Shown in pieces: positions 7,059 through 14,861 of a stretch of DNA of 64,000 nucleotides. This DNA is from Amycolatopsis sp. DSM 110486 (GTDB lineage Bacteria; Actinomycetota; Actinomycetes; Mycobacteriales; Pseudonocardiaceae). Position 1 is the first letter of the stretch; the number at the start of each line of letters is the position of its first letter. Under the pieces are notes generated by a model that saw only the letters and a program-made list of their open reading frames with translations, was not told where the DNA came from and ran no database searches. The position numbers were made by a program, and so were the translations under genes. The stretch spans positions 10,347,001 through 10,411,000 of the forward strand of contig NZ_CP080519.1 in NCBI RefSeq assembly GCF_019468465.1, read 5' to 3'.

Positions 7059-7555
7059 AACAGCCTGCCGTTGTCCTCGGCGGGCGGCTCCTCCAGGCTC
7101 AGCAGGAACCGCTTGCGGTCCACGCCGCCCGCGTACCCCGTCAGGCCCCCGCTCGCGCCGACCACGCGGTGACACGGCACGACGATGCTGATCGGGTTCC
7201 AGCCGTTCGCGTTGCCCACCGCCTGCGCGGCGCCGGGGTCGCCCAGCTCGGCCGCGAGCTCGCCGTACGTGCGCTTCTCGCCGTACGGGATCTTTGTGAG
7301 CAGATCCCACACCAGGCGCTCGAAGCCGGATCCGCGCGGCGCCAGTTCGAGATCGAACTCCCGGCGTTCGCCCGCGAAGTACTCCCCCAGCTGCCGGATC
7401 GCGTCGCCGAAGCCCTCGTCCGAGCGCGGTCCCAGGCTCGCCAGCCGCGGTTCGCGCTTGTGGCCCTCGAAGTAGAGCCCGACGAGCGCCGTGCCGTCCG
7501 CGACCAGCGTGAGGTCGCCGACCGGCGACGCCGTGACCGTGTGCCGAACGCCCAT
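7055..7555 (-). CDS. ogt: Methylated-DNA--protein-cysteine methyltransferase (first copy)
   Basis: This 166-residue alkyltransferase has the acceptor motif PCHRVVGASGGLTGYAGG near residue 128 and the helix-turn-helix with KIPYGEKRTYGELAAELGDP and VGNANGWNPISIVV. It repairs O6-alkylguanine irreversibly in the cytoplasm. ATG at 7555 has AAGGGA upstream; longer frames upstream lack a start with a ribosome site. It is the first gene of the ogt-sigma-ogt operon, each gene overlapping the next. The 175-bp divergent region towards the amidase holds its promoter. It is closest to Ogt/AGT proteins of normal length, whereas the second copy has a longer N-terminus. Confidence 0.93.
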   Translation of the reverse strand: MGVRHTVTASPVGDLTLVADGTALVGLYFEGHKREPRLASLGPRSDEGFGDAIRQLGEYFAGERREFDLELAPRGSGFERLVWDLLTKIPYGEKRTYGELAAELGDPGAAQAVGNANGWNPISIVVPCHRVVGASGGLTGYAGGVDRKRFLLSLEEPPAEDNGRLF

Positions 7556-7730
7556 GTCCCCGTTCCCTTCTGCTCGCCTCTCACCAGGTAGACGCGTGGG
7601 CACGCCCGAATGTGAGATCCGCGAGGCGAGCGACTTCCCGCCGCGCCACGATAGTCCGGCGAAGTCCGGGACGGCCGGTCGGACGAGCCGCTAACGTCGC
7701 CCTCGAACGTCGACATCGCGAGAGGAACGC

Positions 7731-9194
7731 ATGGACCCGAACCTGCTTTCGGCCGGGCAGCTCGCCGCGGCCCTGCGCGCCGGCGAGGTGACGGCCGTCG
7801 AGCTGGCCGAGTCGGCGATCGAGCGCATCGATAAGTACGACGGGGCCGTCAACGCGATCTGCGTGCCCGATTTCGATCGCGCGCTCGACGCCGCCCGCGC
7901 GGCCGACGCGGCGCGCGCCCGCGGTGCGGACGGTCCGCTGCTCGGCGTGCCGATCACGGTCAAGGAGTCGTTCAACGTGGCCGGGCTGCCGACCACGTGG
8001 GGTCTCCCGCCGTTCGCGGGCTTCGTCTCGACCCAAGACGCGCTGCCCGTCGCCCGGCTCAAGGCGGCCGGCGCGGTGCTGCTCGGCAAGACCAATGTGC
8101 CGCTCGCCCTCGGCGATCTGCAGACCTACAACGACATCTACGGCACCACCGCCAACCCGTTCGACCTCGCCCGCACGCCCGGCGGTTCGTCCGGCGGCTC
8201 GGCGGCCGCGCTGGCCGCGGGGTTCGGCGCGCTGTCGATGGGCTCGGACATCGGTGGCTCGCTGCGCACCCCCGCGCACTTCTGCGGGGTCTACACGCAC
8301 AAACCGTCGTACCGGCTGCTGCCGTCGCGGGGCCACACGCCGCCGCCGGCCCCTGCATTGCCGACCGAGGTGGACCTGGCCGTGATCGGCCCGATGGCCC
8401 GCAGCGCCGCCGACCTGAGCGTGCTGCTCGACCTGCTCGCCGAGCCGGATCCGCTCACACTCGGCGTCGCCTACGAGCTGCGCCTGCCGCCGGCCCGCCA
8501 CGAGCGCCTGGCGGAGTTCCGCGTGCTCGTGCTCGAAGACCACCCGGACATCCCGACGTCGGCGAGCGTGCGCGCCGGTCTCACCCGCGTGGCCGGCGCG
8601 CTCACCGCGGCCGGCGCCCGCGTGGACCGTGGCAGCGCGCTGCTGCCCGACCTCACCGAGTCGGCGCGGCTGTACCTGCGGCTGCTGTTCGCCACCTTCG
8701 GCACGAACTTCCCCGCCGAGGTCTACGAACGGTTCGGCAGGCTGCTGGCGGACCTCCCGCCGGGCGACGACAGCCTCCACGCCGCCCGCGTGCGCGGGAC
8801 CCGGCTGAGCTACCGCGACTGGTTCGCGGCCGACCTGGCCCGCGAACGTCTGCGCCACGCCTGGCGCGCGGTCTTCGCCGAGTACGACGTGGTGCTCTGC
8901 CCCGTCTCACCGACCCCCGCGTTCGTTCACGACCACTCGCCACACCAGGAGCTGCGGCACGTCCTCGTCGACGGCGTCGAGCACGCCTACGGCGACCAGC
9001 TGGTGTGGGCCGGCCTCGCCACCCTGCCGGGACTACCGGCCACGGTCGTGCCCACGGGTCTCGACGACGCGGGCCTCCCAGTCGGGGTCCAGCTCGTCGG
9101 GCCGATGTTCGAAGACCGCACTCCCCTGCGGCTGGCCGAGCTGCTGGAGCGGGAGATCGGCGGGTTCGCCGCACCGGACCTCGAGCGTGGGTAG
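7731..9194 (+). CDS. Amidase of the amidase-signature family
   Basis: The 487-residue enzyme hydrolyses an amide bond with a Ser-cisSer-Lys triad. The expected residues are visible: K78 (GVPITVKES), S153 in the RTPGGSSGGSAAALAAG signature and the nucleophile S177 in GSDIGGSLRTP. The N-terminal helix LSAGQLAAALRAGEVTAVEL and the C-terminal LPATVVPTGLDDAGLPVGVQ segment are also typical, and length is normal. The ATG follows GAGAGGAAC. Substrate cannot be read; this family includes acetamidase-, indoleacetamide- and aryl acylamide-type enzymes. It is convergent with an XRE regulator, with three bases between stop codons. Confidence 0.92.
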   Translation: MDPNLLSAGQLAAALRAGEVTAVELAESAIERIDKYDGAVNAICVPDFDRALDAARAADAARARGADGPLLGVPITVKESFNVAGLPTTWGLPPFAGFVSTQDALPVARLKAAGAVLLGKTNVPLALGDLQTYNDIYGTTANPFDLARTPGGSSGGSAAALAAGFGALSMGSDIGGSLRTPAHFCGVYTHKPSYRLLPSRGHTPPPAPALPTEVDLAVIGPMARSAADLSVLLDLLAEPDPLTLGVAYELRLPPARHERLAEFRVLVLEDHPDIPTSASVRAGLTRVAGALTAAGARVDRGSALLPDLTESARLYLRLLFATFGTNFPAEVYERFGRLLADLPPGDDSLHAARVRGTRLSYRDWFAADLARERLRHAWRAVFAEYDVVLCPVSPTPAFVHDHSPHQELRHVLVDGVEHAYGDQLVWAGLATLPGLPATVVPTGLDDAGLPVGVQLVGPMFEDRTPLRLAELLEREIGGFAAPDLERG

Positions 9195-9197
9195 CGC

Positions 9198-10055
9198 CTA
9201 ACCCGGCGGGGCCATCGACTCGAACTCCAGCGCCCCGAGCAACGCGAGCCGTGCCGCCGACTCCGTGCCGGGCCGCGCCGTGCAGACGACGATGCGCAGG
9301 TCGCCGTGGCGGCTGGCGAGCACGTCGCGGTCGAGGTCGAGGCGCCCGACGTCGGGGTGCACCACGGTCAGGCAGGTCGGCTGGCGTGCGAGGTCGTCGA
9401 CCCCGGGGGTGTCCCACCGGCTGCGGAACCCTTCGCTCGCCGAGCCCACCCGGCCGACCAGCGCCGACAGGTCGGGGTCACGCGGGTAACGCGACTGCGC
9501 GAGCCGCAGGTCGGCGACCAGCGCGGTCTCGTAGTCCTCGCGCTCGGCCGCGGTCAGCACCGTACGCGTCGGGCAGCCGGTGAAGTGGCGCCACACGGCG
9601 TTGCGCTCGTCGTCGCGCGCGGCGGGTTCGCCCAGCAGCGCGACCCACGGCCGGTTCCACGCGATCAGCGTCCACATCGCGTCGTGCACGGCGATCGGGT
9701 GGTCGTCGAGGCGTTCCAGCAGCCGCCGCGTGCTCTCGGGCACCAGCCGCCCGACGCGGCCGCCGCCCAGCTCGTGGCCGGCGAGCCGGAACAGCCGTTC
9801 CTGCTCGGCGTCGGACAGGTGCAACGCCCGCGCGAGCGCGACGCACACCTGCACCCCAGGAGCCGGTGCGCGGCCCTGTTCCAGGCGCACGACGTGGTCG
9901 ACCGAAAGCCCGGCCAGCACGGCCAGCTCCTCGCGCCGCAGCCCGCGCGCCCGTCTCGGCCCGTGCACCGGCAGGCCGGCCCGGCCGGGTACCAGCCGTT
10001 CCCGCCAGCCCCGCAGCGTCGACGCCAGCTCGTCCGGGCTGTTCACACCACCCAT
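9198..10055 (-). CDS. XRE-family regulator with MmyB-like ligand-binding domain
   Basis: The 285-residue protein has an N-terminal HTH_3/HTH_31 domain (about 10-85; RRARGLRREELAVLAGLSVD, then HVVRLEQGRAPAP) followed by the MmyB-like domain (about 105-280; HDAMWTLIAWNRPWVALLG and LVVHP/DLDRDVL-type strands). MmyB-like domains bind fatty-acid-like ligands in characterised cases. Such proteins usually repress an adjacent divergent oxidoreductase, but here both neighbours are oriented away or convergent, so the target is not obvious. Start is ATG at 10055 or GTG at 10046. Confidence 0.88.
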   Translation of the reverse strand: MGGVNSPDELASTLRGWRERLVPGRAGLPVHGPRRARGLRREELAVLAGLSVDHVVRLEQGRAPAPGVQVCVALARALHLSDAEQERLFRLAGHELGGGRVGRLVPESTRRLLERLDDHPIAVHDAMWTLIAWNRPWVALLGEPAARDDERNAVWRHFTGCPTRTVLTAAEREDYETALVADLRLAQSRYPRDPDLSALVGRVGSASEGFRSRWDTPGVDDLARQPTCLTVVHPDVGRLDLDRDVLASRHGDLRIVVCTARPGTESAARLALLGALEFESMAPPG

Positions 10056-10166
10056 CCTCGCAAATCGCGGCCGGTGATCCTACCGCCGCTTTTCGCAAGC
10101 CTGGAAAGGCGTTCGGCTCCGGACGGGTCCGCCACCCGCCCGGAACCGCACGTCCGGCCGCAGGGC

Positions 10167-11345
10167 TCAGTGGCGCAGACCGGCCTGCTTCAGCAGCGGC
10201 ATCACGTTGTCGCCGAAGTACTTCAGCTCCTCGTTGTAGTCGATGAGGCCGAAGATCATGCCCTCCATCCCGGCCTCGTTGAGCGCGCCGAGCTCTTCGG
10301 TGACCTGCTCCGGAGTTCCCACGATCGGGTAGCCACCCCAGCCGGCGATGAAGCGCTCCTGCATCTCCTTCACCGCGTGGTCGAACGACTGGCTCGCGCC
10401 CGACCCGGCGATCTTGATGACGTTGCCGGCCGCACCCCAGTCGCCCTCGTCCACGACCTGCTGGAAGGCGCGCTTGGCCTCCTCCTCGGTGTCGCGGCAG
10501 ACGACGAGGCCGTAGGTCATCACCTTGATGTCGCGCTGGTAGTCGTCGCGGGCCTTGGCCTTCACCTTCGCGGTGTAGGCCTTGATGTTCTCCAGCGTGT
10601 CGAGCGAGGCGAAGTTGATGTCCACGTTGCGGGCGGAGAACTCGATGCCCGCGGGCGAGTTGCCCGCGTTGAGCAGCGCCGGGCGGGGCGCCTGGTGCGG
10701 CTTCGGGTAGGCCTCGACGTCGTTGCCCTGGAAGTACTTCGAGGCGATGTCGAACGAACCTTCCTCGGTCCACAGCCGGATGGCGTAGTCGATCCACTCC
10801 TGGCCGAACGCGTAGCGCTCGTCGTGCTGGCGCTGCTCGCCGCCGAACATCTCCATCTCCGGCGGCACCCAGCCCATCACCAGGTTGAGCGCGAAGCGGC
10901 CGCCCGAGATGTGGTCGATCGTCGTGGCGGCCTTCGCCGCGACGATCGGGTGCACGGTCGGCAGGTGCGAGGTCGACGCGATGGCGATCCGCTCCGTCGC
11001 CTCGGCCAGGCCGGCGGCCCACGCGTAGGTCTCGAAGCAATTGCCGTTGAAGTTCGTCGAGCCGCCGAAGCCCTTCCAGCGCGCGACCGGCACGAGCACG
11101 TCGAAGCCAAGGCCGTCGGCGCGCTGCGCGATCTCGCGCGTGTGCTCCCAGGTGATCTTGTAGGTACTCGGGGCGTGGCTCATGATCAGCCCGTAGGAGC
11201 AGTTGGTGCCGAACAGGCCCAGCTTCATCTTCTGGTCGCCGAACAGCGGGTTCGTCTCGGCCCGGTCCACCAGCGGCCGGGTCTCGTCGGCCGGGCGCAG
11301 GTCCGTCGGGGCGAGGCCGAGGCGTTCGTTGGCGGTCATCGTCAT
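10167..11345 (-). CDS. LLM-class flavin-dependent monooxygenase
   Basis: The 392-residue protein starts at an ATG with AAGGAGA upstream. It is a bacterial luciferase-like (LLM) monooxygenase with the TIM-barrel core: KLGLFGTNCSYGLIMSHAPS near the start, ISGGRFALNLVMGWVPPEME near 150-170, and the late segment GTPEQVTEELGALNEAGMEG. The overall pattern is closest to the RutA/SsuD/NtaA group of two-component enzymes, which use FMNH2 supplied by a separate reductase. Such a reductase is encoded at 14195-14701. The gene lies 29 bp downstream of the aldehyde dehydrogenase gene and is probably co-transcribed with it. Substrate is unknown: ring opening, Baeyer-Villiger oxidation and C-S or C-N cleavage are all possible in this family. 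Confidence 0.88.
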   Translation of the reverse strand: MTMTANERLGLAPTDLRPADETRPLVDRAETNPLFGDQKMKLGLFGTNCSYGLIMSHAPSTYKITWEHTREIAQRADGLGFDVLVPVARWKGFGGSTNFNGNCFETYAWAAGLAEATERIAIASTSHLPTVHPIVAAKAATTIDHISGGRFALNLVMGWVPPEMEMFGGEQRQHDERYAFGQEWIDYAIRLWTEEGSFDIASKYFQGNDVEAYPKPHQAPRPALLNAGNSPAGIEFSARNVDINFASLDTLENIKAYTAKVKAKARDDYQRDIKVMTYGLVVCRDTEEEAKRAFQQVVDEGDWGAAGNVIKIAGSGASQSFDHAVKEMQERFIAGWGGYPIVGTPEQVTEELGALNEAGMEGMIFGLIDYNEELKYFGDNVMPLLKQAGLRH

Positions 11346-11374
11346 GGGGGTCTCCTTCGCGGAATGGGGGTGGC

Positions 11375-12865
11375 TCAGCCGAGCTGGAACGGGTCGCGGG
11401 TGCCGCCGGTGAGCTCGACGAACACGGACTTGTTCTCCGTGTACTCGTTGATCGCGTCGACGCCGTTCTCCCGGCCGATGCCGCTGGCGCCGAAGCCGCC
11501 GAAGGGCATGTTCGGGGCGATCACGCGGTAGGCGTTGATCCACACGGTGCCGGCGCGCAGCTTCGCGGCGACGCGGTGGGCGCGGTGCACGTCCTTCGTC
11601 CAGACCGCGCCGGCCAGGCCGTAGGGCGTGTCGTTGGCGAGCTTGAGCGCCTCGTCCTCGTCGTGGAACGGGTAGACGGCCAGCACCGGGCCGAACACCT
11701 CCTCGCGGACGATGGTGTTCTCCGCCGTCACGCCCGTGACCACGGTCGGCTTCACGAACAGGCCGCCACGGGCGGCGTCGGGCTCGCCGCCGCAGGCGAA
11801 CGTGGCGCCCTCCGCAGCCGCGCCCTGCAGGTAGCCGAGCACCTTCTCGTACTGCGGCCGGTTGGCGACCGGGCCCATCTCCGTGGCGGCGTCGGTCGGG
11901 TCGCCGAGCTTGATGGCGTTGGCCCGTGCGACGACCTTCTCGACCAGTGCGTCGTGGACGTCGGCGTGCACGATCAGGCGCGAGCCGGCCATGCAGGTCT
12001 GCCCGGTGGCCGCGAACACGCCCGCGATCAGGCCGTTGGCGGCGGCGTCGAGGTCGGCGTCGGGGAACACGACCTGCGGCGACTTCCCGCCCAGCTCCAG
12101 CGTCACGCGGTTGAAGTTCGCCACGGCGGCCTGGGCGACCTTGGCACCGGTCGCCGACGAGCCGGTGAACGCGACCTTGTCGATGCCCGGGTGCTTCGCC
12201 AGGGCCTCGCCGGTGGCGCGGTCCCAGCCGGTGACGACGTTGAGCACGCCCGCGGGCAGCCCGGCCTCGTGCAGCACCTCGGCGAACGCGACGGTGGAGG
12301 CCGGCGCGTGCTCCGACGGCTTGACCACCATCGTGCAGCCCGCGGCGAGCGCCGGGGCGAGCTTGAACGTGAGCAGCAGCAGCGGCGAGTTCCACGGCGT
12401 GATGGCGCCGACCACGCCGACCGGTTCCCGCCGGGTGTAGCCGAAGTAGTTCGGGTTCAGCGGCGGGACGGTGCGGCCCTCGATCTTGTCGGCCAGACCG
12501 GAGAAGTAGTAGTACCACTGCGGCAGGCTGTTGAGCTGGCCCAGCATCTCGCGCAGCAGCTTGCCCGAGTCGTTGACCTCCAGCCGGGCGAGACGCTCGG
12601 CGTTGGCCGCGATCGCGTCGCCGCAGCGGCGGATGATCGCGGCGCGCTGGAAGCCGGTCATCGCGCCCCACTCGCCCTCGAACGCCGCCCGCGCGGACGC
12701 GACGGCCTCGTCGACGTCCTCGGGACCGCCGTCCGCGAGCCGGGCCCACGCCTTGCCGGCGTAGGGGTTCTGCGACTCGAAGGTCCGGCCCGAGCGGGCG
12801 TCCACGGACTTGCCGTGGATGAAGAGCTTGAGTTCCTCCAGCGGTGGCGCTGAGGTGGTCGTCAT
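11375..12865 (-). CDS. NAD(P)-dependent aldehyde dehydrogenase
   Basis: The 496-residue enzyme oxidises an aldehyde to its acid. It has N-terminal WNSPLLLLTFKLAPALAAGC, K in VVKPSEHAP, GxxxxG in TGSSATGAKVA, the general base E in LELGGKSPQVV and the catalytic cysteine in ATGQTCMAGSR, so all catalytic residues are present. The C-terminal GFGASGIGRENGVDAINEYT is typical of betaine/hydroxymuconic-type aldehyde dehydrogenases. ATG at 12865 follows AGGAGAGG. It is the first gene of the operon with the LLM monooxygenase, and a candidate AraC site lies 75-101 bp upstream. It would be expected to oxidise the aldehyde made by the monooxygenase or an earlier intermediate. Confidence 0.93.
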   Translation of the reverse strand: MTTTSAPPLEELKLFIHGKSVDARSGRTFESQNPYAGKAWARLADGGPEDVDEAVASARAAFEGEWGAMTGFQRAAIIRRCGDAIAANAERLARLEVNDSGKLLREMLGQLNSLPQWYYYFSGLADKIEGRTVPPLNPNYFGYTRREPVGVVGAITPWNSPLLLLTFKLAPALAAGCTMVVKPSEHAPASTVAFAEVLHEAGLPAGVLNVVTGWDRATGEALAKHPGIDKVAFTGSSATGAKVAQAAVANFNRVTLELGGKSPQVVFPDADLDAAANGLIAGVFAATGQTCMAGSRLIVHADVHDALVEKVVARANAIKLGDPTDAATEMGPVANRPQYEKVLGYLQGAAAEGATFACGGEPDAARGGLFVKPTVVTGVTAENTIVREEVFGPVLAVYPFHDEDEALKLANDTPYGLAGAVWTKDVHRAHRVAAKLRAGTVWINAYRVIAPNMPFGGFGASGIGRENGVDAINEYTENKSVFVELTGGTRDPFQLG

Positions 12866-12939
12866 CGACCTCTCCTTCGTTGCAGGGGGCTGGCGCCTGG
12901 GGATGCCGGGAAACGCTAGGGATCGGCGACGGCCCGCCG

Positions 12940-12966
12940 ATATCCCCGGACGGCAGCCGCGGATCC
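12940..12966 (-). promoter_or_regulatory. Candidate AraC-type operator upstream of the aldehyde dehydrogenase gene
   Basis: Read on the minus strand, GGATCC at 12966-12961 and GGATAT at 12945-12940 are direct half-sites whose starts are 21 bp apart, two helical turns, the typical spacing for AraC/XylS proteins. The same half-site with the same spacing occurs at 14800-14826. The surrounding 314-bp gap (12866-13179) contains no gene. Confidence 0.5.
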
Positions 12967-13037
12967 GCTCAGCGCGAAGGTGCCCGTCCCACCCGGCGAG
13001 ACGAGAAGCACACGCGGCCGGGCAGTGCTGCACTCAG

Positions 13038-13064
13038 CGGATAGCGCCACGCGCTTTCGGGCTA
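13038..13064 (+). promoter_or_regulatory. Weaker candidate AraC-type operator upstream of araC-like gene
   Basis: CGGATA at 13038-13043 is followed 21 bp later by GGGCTA at 13059-13064, a partial match to the half-site. It lies 116 bp before the AraC-family gene and would allow autoregulation. On its own it would not be convincing. Confidence 0.35.
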
Positions 13065-13179
13065 GTAAGGGGCCGCGGCGACCACCTAGTGTCGAGCTCG
13101 CCCGGAGCACCGGCCTCACCGTTCGAGGCCGCCGGACAGAACCGACACTGAGCAGAAAGACGACACAAGGAGGTGTCGG

Positions 13180-14187
13180 ATGGCTGCCCGTCCCGAGGGC
13201 GTCCCGGCCGAGGCGCCGCTGTCGCGCTACCGGGTGCTCGGCACCCGCTCCCTCGATGAGGCCCGCGACGCGGTCACCAGGATCTACCTGGACCACGACC
13301 TGACGGTGCCCGGCAACGAGCTCGACATGACGCTGAACTCGACCGCCGACCGGATGTTCACCGTCGGCTACCTCAGCTACCAGTCGTGCGCGAAGCTCGT
13401 GATGCCGCCGACCGACGACTGCTACCACGTCAACCTGACCATCGCCGGCCGCACGGACGCCGACCGCACCGACGGGCGCCGCGCCACCACGCGGGCTCGC
13501 ACCAGCGGCGTCGTGCTGCTGCCCGACCAGGTCAACACCGTGCGCTGGTCGCCGGACGCGGCGCAGCTCATCCTCAAAATCGGCCGCCGGACGCTGGAGA
13601 CCCACCTCGGCGAGCACCTCAACCGCCCCGTCGACGAGGTGCTCGACTTCGACTTCGGCATCGACTTCACCACGCCCGCCGGCAGCACCCTGCTCTCGTC
13701 GGTGGAGTTCCTCGCCCGCGAGCTCGAACGGCCCGGCGGCCTCGCCGACATGCCGATCGCGCGCGAGCAGCTCGAGGCGTTCGTGATGACGCAGCTGCTG
13801 CACGCCGGGCGGCACCAGTTCGCCGACGACCTCGCGGCGCCCGACGACCCCGTGCGCCAGAGCCGCCTCGGCCCGGTGATCGAGTACATGGAGGCCCACG
13901 CCGACGAGCCCCTCACGCCGCAGGAGCTGGCGAAGGTCGGCTGCATGAGCGTGCGCACGCTGCACGCCACGTTCCAGCAGGTCCTGGGCGAGTCGCCGAT
14001 GAACCACCTGCGCCGCATCCGCCTCGACCACGTGCGCGCCGAGCTGCTGCGCAGCGACCCGGCCCTCACGCGCGTCACGGACATCGCGCTGCGGTGGGGT
14101 TTCTTCCACCAGAGCCGCTTCGCGCAGCAGTACCGGGAACGCTTCGGCGAGCTGCCGCGCGAGACGCTGCGCGCGGTGTCGGCCTGA
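13180..14187 (+). CDS. AraC-family transcriptional regulator
   Basis: The 335-residue protein has an N-terminal AraC-binding-like (cupin-type) domain over about residues 30-215 and a C-terminal double helix-turn-helix at 235-335 (LTPQELAKVGCMSVRTLHAT, then VTDIALRWGFFHQSRFAQQY and RFGELPRETLR). This is the layout of regulators of aromatic and oxygenase operons such as XylS/AlkS-type activators. ATG at 13180 is preceded by AAGGAGG. It is divergent from the aldehyde dehydrogenase-monooxygenase operon and convergent with the flavin reductase; candidate sites lie at three promoters around it. It is most likely the local activator, responding to a pathway substrate. Confidence 0.92.
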   Translation: MAARPEGVPAEAPLSRYRVLGTRSLDEARDAVTRIYLDHDLTVPGNELDMTLNSTADRMFTVGYLSYQSCAKLVMPPTDDCYHVNLTIAGRTDADRTDGRRATTRARTSGVVLLPDQVNTVRWSPDAAQLILKIGRRTLETHLGEHLNRPVDEVLDFDFGIDFTTPAGSTLLSSVEFLARELERPGGLADMPIAREQLEAFVMTQLLHAGRHQFADDLAAPDDPVRQSRLGPVIEYMEAHADEPLTPQELAKVGCMSVRTLHATFQQVLGESPMNHLRRIRLDHVRAELLRSDPALTRVTDIALRWGFFHQSRFAQQYRERFGELPRETLRAVSA

Positions 14188-14189
14188 GC

Positions 14190-14216
14190 CGGGATCAGCT
14201 CTTCGCGCTGATCCCG
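14190..14216. terminator. Hairpin shared by two convergent genes
   Basis: CGGGATCAGC and GCTGATCCCG form a perfect 10-bp stem with a 7-base loop. It lies between the AraC gene stop (14187) and includes the last codons and stop (14195) of the convergent flavin reductase gene. There is no T-tract, so it would act as a weak or factor-dependent bidirectional terminator. Confidence 0.55.
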
Positions 14217-14701
14217 TAGGCGCCGCGGTGGAACAGCAGCGGTGTGCGCGAGGGATCCGCGCCCAGCGCCTGCACGCGGGCGGCGACGATCGTGTGGTCC
14301 CCGCCCGCGTATTCGTGTTCCAGAGTGCAGTCGATCCACGCGGCGACGCCGAAGAGGATGGGTGCGCCGGACGGGGCCGGGCGCCACTCGACGCCGGCGT
14401 ACTTGTCGGTGCCCGAGCGGGCGAACGCGCTGCTCAGCTCGGCGTGGTCTTCGGCGAGGACGTTGACGCAGAAGCGGCCGGCGGCGCGGATCTTCGGCCA
14501 GCTCGTGGACGAGCGGGCGGGCGCGAACGACACCAGCGGCGGGTCGAGGGAGAGCGAGCTGAACGACTGGCAGGTGAACCCGGCGGGGCCGCCCGGCGCG
14601 AGGGCCGTGACGACCACGACGCCGGAGGCGAAGTGCCCGAGGACCTCCCGCATATGCGTGGGCTCGACCTGCGGCGGCTCGGTGCGTGTCCGGTTGTCCA
14701 T
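14195..14701 (-). CDS. Flavin reductase (HpaC/DIM6-type)
   Basis: The 168-residue protein is a flavin reductase-like domain throughout: MREVLGHFASGVVVVTALAP, then GFTCQSFSSLSLDPPLVSFA and GRFCVNVLAEDHAELSSAFA, finishing with the HTIVAARVQAL and PLLFHRGAYG strands. Such proteins make FMNH2 or FADH2 with NAD(P)H for two-component monooxygenases. The LLM enzyme at 10167-11345 is the obvious client. ATG at 14701 is used though its ribosome site is weak; the internal ATG at MREVL is an alternative. It shares a 160-bp divergent promoter region with the CoA-transferase gene, which holds the best AraC-type direct repeat. Confidence 0.9.
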   Translation of the reverse strand: MDNRTRTEPPQVEPTHMREVLGHFASGVVVVTALAPGGPAGFTCQSFSSLSLDPPLVSFAPARSSTSWPKIRAAGRFCVNVLAEDHAELSSAFARSGTDKYAGVEWRPAPSGAPILFGVAAWIDCTLEHEYAGGDHTIVAARVQALGADPSRTPLLFHRGAYGISAKS

Positions 14702-14799
14702 GCGCCGCAACGGTAAGAGCAGTTCCGTCCCGGCACCATCCGCCAACCGCGGGCGAATAGCCGCGGCGCGCGGACCGGCTTTCCCGGCGGCGCACAGGA

Positions 14800-14826
14800 C
14801 GGATAACCCGCCACCGCGATCGGATA
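14800..14826 (+). promoter_or_regulatory. Candidate AraC-type operator in the divergent flavin reductase/CoA-transferase promoter
   Basis: CGGATA at 14800-14805 is repeated exactly at 14821-14826, 21 bp apart. It lies 36 bp before the CoA-transferase start codon and about 100 bp before the flavin reductase start. The exact repeat with two-turn spacing and its recurrence at 12940-12966 make it the best candidate for the AraC-family protein's site. Confidence 0.55.
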
Positions 14827-14861
14827 TCTCGCCGCGCGCCCGCGTTCCTACGGTGTGCGTC

